NCBI RefSeq assembly: GCF_000744735.1
Contig: NZ_JQMM01000001.1
Span: 2,356,001 to 2,420,000 of the forward strand
Direction: 5' to 3'
Source: Porticoccus hydrocarbonoclasticus MCTG13d
Lineage (GTDB): Bacteria; Pseudomonadota; Gammaproteobacteria; Pseudomonadales; Porticoccaceae
Length of the DNA stretch: 64,000 bases
In this document: positions 59,143 through 64,000 of the stretch, piece by piece
Position numbering within the stretch: position 1 is the stretch's first letter
Layout of the letters: each line of letters starts with the position of its first letter
Notes under the pieces: model-generated
What the model was told of the DNA's origin: nothing
The model's database searches: none
The model's input: only the letters and a program-made list of their open reading frames with translations
Made by a program: the position numbers and the translations under genes

Positions 59143-59766
59143 ATGAAATATTTAATGATCCTTTATGTAGCTGCATCGATAGCCGTGACGGGCTGTTCAC
59201 CAGGCGACGCTTCAGAATCAGAACAGGAAATATCGGCTAATGGTTTTTCTCCGTATGTCGATGAGCAGGGAAACATTAGCCGGCCAGATAATTTTCGTGA
59301 AAACTGGGTTCATCTCGGTACCTGGTTTGTGAAGGAGGATGATCATGCAAGTGGCCCCGGTGTTCACGATGTCTACGCTACACCTGAATCCGTTAAAGAA
59401 TTCAAGAAAAACGGTCAATGGCCCGATGCTACAGTGTTGATAAAAGCCGTTTCCGGAATTGAGAAGAAGCAGCTATCTACAGGAAATGCACAATGGGCCG
59501 GCGATACCGGTGTCTGGTTTGTGATGGTGCGCGACCGGGAAAACCGATTTCCGGACAACAAGGCCTGGGGCGAAGGCTGGGGTTGGGCTTTATTCAAGGC
59601 AGATGCGCCCAAAAAGAATGTAACAACCACCTGGCATGGCGAAGGGTTCAATAATTGTTTTGGCTGCCATGTGCCGGTTAAAAGTACCGAATGGGTTTAT
59701 ATCGACGGCTATCCCACCGTGAGGGATTTCGCACGCTATCCGGAACTGGACGGCCCTTCAGAATAG
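59143..59766 (+). CDS. Cytochrome P460-family lipoprotein, 207 aa
   Basis: A signal peptide with the lipobox AVTGC (cysteine near residue 17) makes it a periplasm-facing lipoprotein. The body contains DNFRENWVHLGTWFV near the start, HDVYATPESVKEFKKNGQWPDATVLIK in the middle, and the heme c motif CFGCH with H in the C-terminal half. This is the layout of cytochrome P460 and cytochrome c'-beta, which act on hydroxylamine or bind NO. GGAGG sits nine bases before the ATG at 59143. No ammonia-oxidation genes are near, so NO/hydroxylamine detoxification is the more likely role. Confidence 0.82.
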   Translation: MKYLMILYVAASIAVTGCSPGDASESEQEISANGFSPYVDEQGNISRPDNFRENWVHLGTWFVKEDDHASGPGVHDVYATPESVKEFKKNGQWPDATVLIKAVSGIEKKQLSTGNAQWAGDTGVWFVMVRDRENRFPDNKAWGEGWGWALFKADAPKKNVTTTWHGEGFNNCFGCHVPVKSTEWVYIDGYPTVRDFARYPELDGPSE

Positions 59767-59788
59767 CAACCCACTAGAAAACCGATAG

Positions 59789-60154
59789 CCAGCGAGGGCT
59801 AATAGTATTCGTAGCACTGCGGCCGATTCAAACGCTCATTTGTCAGTCACTGTCGCATTCAAAGTGAATTTATGGGTTTTACTCGACACCCAGATCGAGG
59901 ATGTCTGCACCTACCTGTCAGACAAAAATCACGAGATCACATCGGGGCTAAGCGAAGAAGAATTGTCACTATTTGAGACAAACGCCAAGCTAAGTTTCTA
60001 CACTGTCTTCAACAGGTTTCTGCTTGCCTCCGGCATTCTCGTATTAATACTGGCATTGGCACTGTTATATTTCACTCGCCAATATGCCACACAGCAGAAG
60101 CAACGAAACCGCCCGCCCACATCAGCAGTACTTGCCCGTATCTATGGAGCCATT
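59789..60154 (+). pseudogene. Open frame with one membrane helix, in frame with the GFA gene
   Basis: The frame stays open after a stop at 59786-59788 and runs into the GFA gene without interruption. It contains one strong membrane helix (FNRFLLASGILVLILALALLYF) after a polar stretch. There is no ATG that gives a signal-like start and no recognised domain. It may be the surviving end of a decayed membrane-protein gene, or a membrane-anchored extension of the GFA protein started from a TTG near 59840. Confidence 0.25.
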
Positions 60155-60586
60155 ATGAAAACCTATACCGTCCACTGCAGCTGTAACCGCATCGAATTGT
60201 CTCTATGCGGCGAGCCCAGGGCGCGGGTCATTTGCCACTGTATCGACTGCCGGGAATTGCTTGACGGCCCGTTTTATCCGGTCACCGTGTGGACTGATCA
60301 AACTGCTTCCATCACCCATGGCGAAAGCAACCTCAGCACCTACAAACACCCCAGGCTGAAAATGAAAAAGTATTTCTGCACCAACTGCGGAGAAGTGCTG
60401 TTCAACACCAACAGCGTGGACTGGCGGGCTGTTCCCCAGTGGCTGATCGCCAAGAACCACAACAACCAACTGCCCCAGGAATTAACCGCCGTGACACATG
60501 TTTTCTATGAACAGCGCATTATTGATGTCAGCGACAATCTGCCCAAGCACTTGCGCGGCTTTAGCAGCCCGCTCTTTGAAGGCTGA
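60155..60586 (+). CDS. GFA (CENP-V type) family protein, 143 aa
   Basis: The zinc-binding fold is clear: TVHCSCNRIELSLCGEPRARVICHCIDCRELL has the CxC and CHCxxC clusters, and KKYFCTNCGEVLFN the second pair. Glutathione-dependent formaldehyde-activating enzyme (GFA) homologues bind glutathione and zinc; most members are untested. The ATG at 60155 has GGAG five bases upstream, which supports a free-standing protein. An open frame in front would add 122 residues with a membrane helix if used. Confidence 0.82.
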   Translation: MKTYTVHCSCNRIELSLCGEPRARVICHCIDCRELLDGPFYPVTVWTDQTASITHGESNLSTYKHPRLKMKKYFCTNCGEVLFNTNSVDWRAVPQWLIAKNHNNQLPQELTAVTHVFYEQRIIDVSDNLPKHLRGFSSPLFEG

Positions 60587-60633
60587 AGATAGCGCCGAAG
60601 TCCCATTTCAACAGCCCTCTCCAAACAAATAAA

Positions 60634-60657
60634 AACCCCGGCATAAAGCCGGGATTT
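60634..60657 (-). terminator. Outer copy of tRNA-Ser-type terminator
   Basis: CCCGGC-ATAAA-GCCGGG, followed on the minus strand by a T-rich run. It is nearly identical to the terminator at 60821-60845 and is separated from it by about 160 bases of GC-rich filler with an AAAACGG / CCGTTTT hairpin. Confidence 0.7.
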
Positions 60658-60820
60658 GAATCAGAGCCTCAGTGGCACAACTCGATTCGGGAGGGATTGG
60701 CTCGCCGCGAGGCGGCTCGGGGTTTCACTCCGCCGTCGCAATGCGCCGGCGCCCAAAACGGTCAAGCCGTTTTGTCGAAGGGGTATTCTCATCCATGTCT
60801 CCTGACACCCACCCATAAAA

Positions 60821-60845
60821 AACCCGGCATAAAGCCGGGATTTTT
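60821..60845 (-). terminator. Ancestral terminator of tRNA-Ser, displaced by inserted element
   Basis: On the minus strand: CCCGGC / GCCGGG with a TTTAT loop followed by a run of T. It lies only five bases from the distal copy of the tRNA 3' end, exactly where a tRNA terminator would be before insertion of the 1.5-kb element. Confidence 0.8.
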
Positions 60846-60850
60846 ATGGG

Positions 60851-60876
60851 TGGCGGTGAGGGAGGGATTCGAACCC
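60851..60876. repeat. Attachment-site repeat, distal copy
   Basis: 26 bases identical to the 3' end of tRNA-Ser, from CCA through the T arm, read on the minus strand. Sequences on both sides differ from the tRNA copy, so it bounds the element. Confidence 0.85.
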
Positions 60877-61015
60877 CCTCGCAATGTTATGTTGGATACT
60901 TCGCCAAAGTGCCCAATAGGGACATATAGGGATATAACGGGTTTAAATTCAACATGTTGCATAAACGACCATTCACTACAGAGCCCTTATAGCCACTGTC
61001 CAGCCTGCCCCATTT

Positions 61016-61058
61016 GCGCCCCATTTCGAATTATTTGCGCCCCAATTGCGCCCCAAAT
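61016..61058. repeat. Clustered GCGCCCC repeats, left end of element
   Basis: Three GCGCCCC units at 61016, 61037 and 61048 in an AT-rich context. The third is part of the 17-base CCAATTGCGCCCCAAAT, repeated at the other end of the element. Such clusters usually mark arm-type integrase or excisionase binding sites. Confidence 0.6.
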
Positions 61059-61111
61059 AATTGGGGCCCAACAGACATCATAAGATCCTTTAACACAAGC
61101 TCTTTGCTTCT

Positions 61112-62017
61112 TCAGTGATCCTTTGCATCGCTTACATACAGTCGGTGCACTTCACCGTCTTTCGTTACAGGCTTTGCTGTAAAACTAAACGGTGTCTCTT
61201 GATCTAGCGCACGGGTATATACATTCCCAGGTTCCAACAAAAGAGGATCGGTTATCTTCCCTTTAACCGGTTTTTCAAAACCATCCACCAACATCTCGCA
61301 GTGGCCTGTTACCTTATTAACCTCTGTGATTGATAGACATGTATACGTTTGCACGTCCCCTACTTCCTCTTTTTCCTTTGATTTAAGAACAGCAGCTTCA
61401 GGTTCACTGATTACATCTTCATATTCTGTGCGTGCAAATTGGTGGAATTCGTTACAACTCAGGCCAACGGGATCAACCATTGTTCTTGCATTTTGGCGAT
61501 TTAGGACAAGCAGATCTGGCAGGGTATCTAATAGCTTGTTCTGCAGGCCGGCGATTGTTTCATTAGAATTCCCAACAAGTTGCATCGCAACAAGCATGAC
61601 ATCCTTATCCACATCAGCCTTGTGGCGTAACGTCTCACAGAGCTCATTCATGATTTTTTCCGTTTGGCTTTCTTTGATCATCATATTTTTTAGGGCAGTA
61701 AGCACCTTAAAAAATATGAATGAGACTGCATCTCGTGCTCCATCTGCCAATATCCCATGTTGCAACGCAAGCGGGGCAATGAATAACCATTGCTCATAGC
61801 AGCCTTGGTTAGATGCGTGGGTATAACAACTATATTCCTTCTTATAATTATTTCGGGGGACGTTGCCAGAAAGGCAATAGTGTATGACTGAGTTATAAAA
61901 CTTAGTTGCCCCGACGAGAGAGAAGCCTAATTGTTGAGTGTCGATGATATGGCTTTCAGCCAACCCCCCTTCATAGCGCAAGCTGAAGGGTGTGATTATT
62001 CTCTGCTGCACACTCAT
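61112..62017 (-). CDS. Cargo protein of tRNA-Ser element, unknown function, 301 aa
   Basis: A soluble-looking protein. The N-terminal domain (about residues 1-115) starts FSLRYEGGLAESHIIDTQQLGFSLVGATKFYNSVIHYCLSG and holds a hydrophobic stretch with DAVSFIFFKVLTALKNMM. It resembles island-borne hypothetical proteins whose starts read 'LKYEGGLAD' with a following helical bundle. A helical middle (about 115-170) and a beta-rich C-terminal part (about 205-301) follow. No catalytic motif is visible. It is the only gene of the mini-element, with lower GC content and different codon use from its neighbours, so it was acquired. An antiphage or regulatory role is plausible but unproven. Confidence 0.8.
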   Translation of the reverse strand: MSVQQRIITPFSLRYEGGLAESHIIDTQQLGFSLVGATKFYNSVIHYCLSGNVPRNNYKKEYSCYTHASNQGCYEQWLFIAPLALQHGILADGARDAVSFIFFKVLTALKNMMIKESQTEKIMNELCETLRHKADVDKDVMLVAMQLVGNSNETIAGLQNKLLDTLPDLLVLNRQNARTMVDPVGLSCNEFHQFARTEYEDVISEPEAAVLKSKEKEEVGDVQTYTCLSITEVNKVTGHCEMLVDGFEKPVKGKITDPLLLEPGNVYTRALDQETPFSFTAKPVTKDGEVHRLYVSDAKDH

Positions 62018-62325
62018 ATCTCCCCGTTTTTTATCAAGGCTACTACAACTGACTTACAGCGGCCACTCGCCTTGATGTCTGCCCAATGGTACTTTTTGCC
62101 ACAGGAACGAATACAACTAGAAAAATTTACGGTGACTAAGGGTACGCAATAAACACTCAGCCCAGATAACACCAGAGAGATATAAGCGCTTCAGAAGGGG
62201 CTAAAAAGGAAAATTCTTAGAAGAAACCGAGCTCAAAATGGGGGTTAATTGGCTTAGATTTAGCCAATTGCGCCCCAAATGAGCCCCGATTGCATTGATT
62301 TTTCTATCAAAATCAACAGGTTAAA
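62018..62325. other. Element arm between cargo gene and tRNA-Ser
   Basis: About 300 bases, AT-rich, holding the cargo gene's presumed promoter and a GCGCCCC site at 62270. One short minus-strand frame ends by overlapping the cargo start codon, but it has no convincing start or family and I do not call it. Confidence 0.4.
62264..62280. repeat. 17-base repeat, right end of element
   Basis: CCAATTGCGCCCCAAAT, identical to 61042-61058 and in the same orientation. It lies 45 bases inside the tRNA-side boundary, suggesting a recombinase-binding site. Confidence 0.65.
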
Positions 62326-62351
62326 TGGCGGTGAGGGAGGGATTCGAACCC
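62326..62351. repeat. Attachment-site repeat, tRNA-Ser copy
   Basis: The 3' 26 bases of the functional tRNA-Ser gene, repeated perfectly at 60851-60876. Integration kept the tRNA intact. Confidence 0.85.
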
Positions 62352-62416
62352 TCGATAGGGGATTAGCCTATACTCCCTTAGCAGGGGAGCGCCTTCAGCC
62401 ACTCGGCCACCTCACC
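62326..62416 (-). tRNA. tRNA-Ser (anticodon GCT)
   Basis: A 91-base type II tRNA with a long variable arm. The acceptor begins GGTGAGG, the anticodon stem CTCCC / GGGAG holds loop CTGCTAA (anticodon GCT), the T arm contains GGTTCGAATCC and CCA is encoded. It sits 84 bases downstream of csrA on the same strand, as in many gammaproteobacteria. Its 3' end is the target of the 1.5-kb element. Confidence 0.97.
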
Positions 62417-62500
62417 ATACTATTGAAACGACGATAAATGCCGCCTCGCAAAAGTGGCGGCATGATAACATACCAAATGGAAAATCAAAGCGGGCAAAGG

Positions 62501-62680
62501 TTATTGATCTTCGTCTTTTTCCTGCTGAATCCGCTGGTAAATCTCTTCCCTGTGAACGGAAACTTCTTTGGGTGCATCCACACCCAGACGCACCTGATTG
62601 CCCTTGACTCCGAGCACGGTGACACTGACATCGTCACCAATAATGAGGGTTTCCCCGACGCGACGCGTGAGAATTAACAT
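62501..62680 (-). CDS. csrA: Carbon storage regulator CsrA
   Basis: A 59-residue RNA-binding protein starting [17 protein letters not shown] and continuing with [32 protein letters not shown]. The key RNA contacts, R6/R7 region and R44, are present. CsrA blocks ribosome sites at GGA motifs and controls carbon flux, motility and biofilm. AGGAG lies seven bases before the ATG. It lies between lysC and tRNA-Ser, the conserved gammaproteobacterial order. Confidence 0.97.
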   Translation of the reverse strand: MLILTRRVGETLIIGDDVSVTVLGVKGNQVRLGVDAPKEVSVHREEIYQRIQQEKDEDQ

Positions 62681-62849
62681 GGTTTAGCTCCTGTATACTG
62701 CCAAATACCAACGTCTATGCTGGCTTTCCTGGTTTAACCACGCATTGTTATTGTTATTCAGCGGGCCACCTCCCTGATGGATAATGCTTCCACAGTCGGG
62801 CAGGCGGAACTATACCAACCATTCCATATTGCGGTAAATAGTCTTTTGC

Positions 62850-64000
62850 TCACTCCTCCCTGTCAGACTCTTCCAGCTCGAAGGCACTGTGCAGGGCACG
62901 CACAGCCAACTCGAGATATTTTTCATCGATAACGACGGTAATTTTAATTTCCGAAGTACTGATCATCTGAATGTTGATATTTTCCTGCGCCAGCGCTTCA
63001 AACATCTTGGCGGCGACACCCGCATGAGAGCGCATCCCGACGCCAACCAAAGCAAGCTTGGCAATGCTGGCATTGGTATCTACTTGAGTGGCACCCAGTT
63101 CTACAGCAATACGTTCAAGGATGTCTTTCGCTTTTGCCAGTTCATTGCGATGGACGGTAAACGTCAGGGATGCGGTATTGTCATGTGCCACATTCTGCAC
63201 AATCACATCGACCTCAATATTCGCGCGACCTACTGCGCCAAGGACTTTGGAGGCGATCCCGGGCACGTCGGGTATACCGCGGATGGTCAGCTTGGCTTCA
63301 TCGCGGTTAAATGCGATGCCAGAAACAACCGGTTTTTCCATATCGTCGTCGTCCTCCAGGGTAATCAATGTACCGGGGCCATCCTCAAAGCTGGATAGCA
63401 CCCGCAGCGGGACTTTGTATTTTCCAGCAAACTCAACCGAACGTATCTGCAATACCTTGGACCCCTGGCTGGCCATCTCCAGCATTTCTTCAAAGGTGAT
63501 TCGGTCGAGCCGACGCGCATTGGCGACCACACGTGGATCTGTGGTGTAAACACCGTCCACATCGGTATAAATCTGGCACTCGTCTGCTTTCAGGGCTGCG
63601 GCGAGAGCCACTGCGGTTGTATCGGAACCACCGCGACCCAACGTTGTAATATTGCCATTTTCATCGACGCCCTGAAAACCGGCCACCACGACCACCCGGC
63701 CAGCCGAGAGATCCTGCTGCATACGGTGCGCGTCAATTTCCTGAATGCGAGCCTTGGAATGAGCGTCATCTGTGAGGATACGCACCTGACCACCGGTATA
63801 GGAGCGTGCATCACAACCCAGCTTATGAAGGGCGATGGTCAGCAGCGCAATGGTGACCTGCTCACCCGTGGAAACCAGAACATCCATCTCTCGCGCACTG
63901 GGTTCGGCCTCAATCTCTCTGGCCAACCCAATCAGGCGATTGGTTTCGCCACTCATGGCAGAAACCACCACCACCACGCTATCGCCGCGATTGCGGAAAG
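62850..64000 (-). CDS. lysC: Aspartate kinase (N-terminus beyond window)
   Basis: The last 383 residues of a monofunctional aspartokinase; the frame runs through the right edge with [22 protein letters not shown], which is close to the start. The kinase part has [41 protein letters not shown] and the [14 protein letters not shown] substrate loop. Two ACT domains follow (about from residue 235), including [36 protein letters not shown], the lysine/threonine-binding regulatory site. It catalyses the first step of lysine/threonine/methionine synthesis. csrA follows after 169 bases. Confidence 0.96.
   Translation of the reverse strand, partial: FRNRGDSVVVVVSAMSGETNRLIGLAREIEAEPSAREMDVLVSTGEQVTIALLTIALHKLGCDARSYTGGQVRILTDDAHSKARIQEIDAHRMQQDLSAGRVVVVAGFQGVDENGNITTLGRGGSDTTAVALAAALKADECQIYTDVDGVYTTDPRVVANARRLDRITFEEMLEMASQGSKVLQIRSVEFAGKYKVPLRVLSSFEDGPGTLITLEDDDDMEKPVVSGIAFNRDEAKLTIRGIPDVPGIASKVLGAVGRANIEVDVIVQNVAHDNTASLTFTVHRNELAKAKDILERIAVELGATQVDTNASIAKLALVGVGMRSHAGVAAKMFEALAQENINIQMISTSEIKITVVIDEKYLELAVRALHSAFELEESDREE

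Larger units (their letters stand above)
60851..62351. mobile_element. 1.5-kb integrase-less element inserted at tRNA-Ser(GCT)
   Basis: The ends are perfect 26-base direct repeats at 60851-60876 and 62326-62351, the latter being the 3' end of the intact tRNA-Ser. The inside (about 1.45 kb) holds one gene at 61112-62017, clusters of GCGCCCC motifs near both ends, and a 17-base direct repeat (61042-61058 and 62264-62280). This is the structure left by a tyrosine-recombinase element that targets a tRNA 3' end. No integrase gene or fragment of one is visible, so it is either a deletion remnant or a passenger mobilised in trans. Confidence 0.8.

Noticed and set aside
60697-61083. 128-residue open frame spanning terminators and the tRNA-Ser remnant
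   Set aside because: It encodes the 'REGFEPP' string that arises by translating the antisense of tRNA 3' ends; a known artefact.
62014-62170. Small minus-strand frame (about 50 codons) ending on the start of the cargo gene
   Set aside because: It contains several cysteines, but only a weak GTG start, no ribosome site and no family; not supportable.

Overview
The window looks like a chromosomal segment of a heterotrophic, probably marine gammaproteobacterium. The pointers are the housekeeping set (bifunctional mnmC, cmoA-cmoB, tamA-tamB, fldA and fldB, the lysC-csrA-tRNA-Ser order), a Pseudomonas-like gapdh, and an accessory set (DUF1302, DUF1329, YCF48-like and RND proteins) common in oceanic oligotrophs that degrade hydrophobic compounds. 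No rRNA, CRISPR array or transposase gene was found.

Layout. 0-3.4 kb: a DUF3299 exporter-linked protein facing a MacB/LolD-type ABC ATPase and FtsX-like permease, then a FldB-type flavodoxin. 3.5-8.7 kb: MAPEG protein, MnmC, and small membrane or lipoprotein genes (DUF2007, DUF2784, MalM-like, DUF502, DUF2892). 8.8-12.2 kb: a FecA-like TonB receptor behind a Fur-box-like site, and an AEC permease. 12.2-17.3 kb: a tight PreP / thioesterase / cmoA / cmoB operon. 17.3-26.3 kb: fldA, alanine dehydrogenase, tamA-tamB and a dicarboxylate/amino-acid:cation symporter. 26.3-32.6 kb: a complete 'alternate' (N-ATPase-type) F1F0 ATPase operon, atpD-C-Q-B-E-F-A-G, with an unusual c subunit and an alpha subunit lacking the P-loop lysine. 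33.0-36.4 kb: tRNA-Arg(ACG), gapdh, pgi and a mini-LuxR regulator.

36.6-58.2 kb is the most notable block, a probable ketone catabolic island. Five consecutive genes (two HyuA-like ATPase subunits, one HyuB-like subunit, a zinc-finger small subunit and a ~31 kDa orphan) match the five-subunit acetophenone-carboxylase (Apc) architecture rather than three-subunit acetone carboxylase. They are followed by an acyl-CoA ligase and an SCP2-type thiolase, then, past a terminator, a PhaB-like SDR. A divergent AcoR/AcxR-like sigma-54 activator and an envelope set (DUF1302 barrel, DUF1329, YCF48-like protein, RND transporter) lie beside them. A good sigma-54 promoter and a long inverted repeat sit ahead of the first carboxylase gene. 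The inferred logic is uptake of a hydrophobic ketone, ATP-dependent carboxylation to a 3-oxo acid, CoA activation and thiolytic cleavage, switched on by the sigma-54 activator.

58.4-64 kb: a DUF3565-DUF1971 fusion, a cytochrome P460-like lipoprotein and a GFA-family protein. A 1.5-kb integrase-less element carrying one unknown gene is inserted precisely between tRNA-Ser(GCT) and its terminator, flanked by 26-bp direct repeats. Then csrA and the 3' part of lysC.
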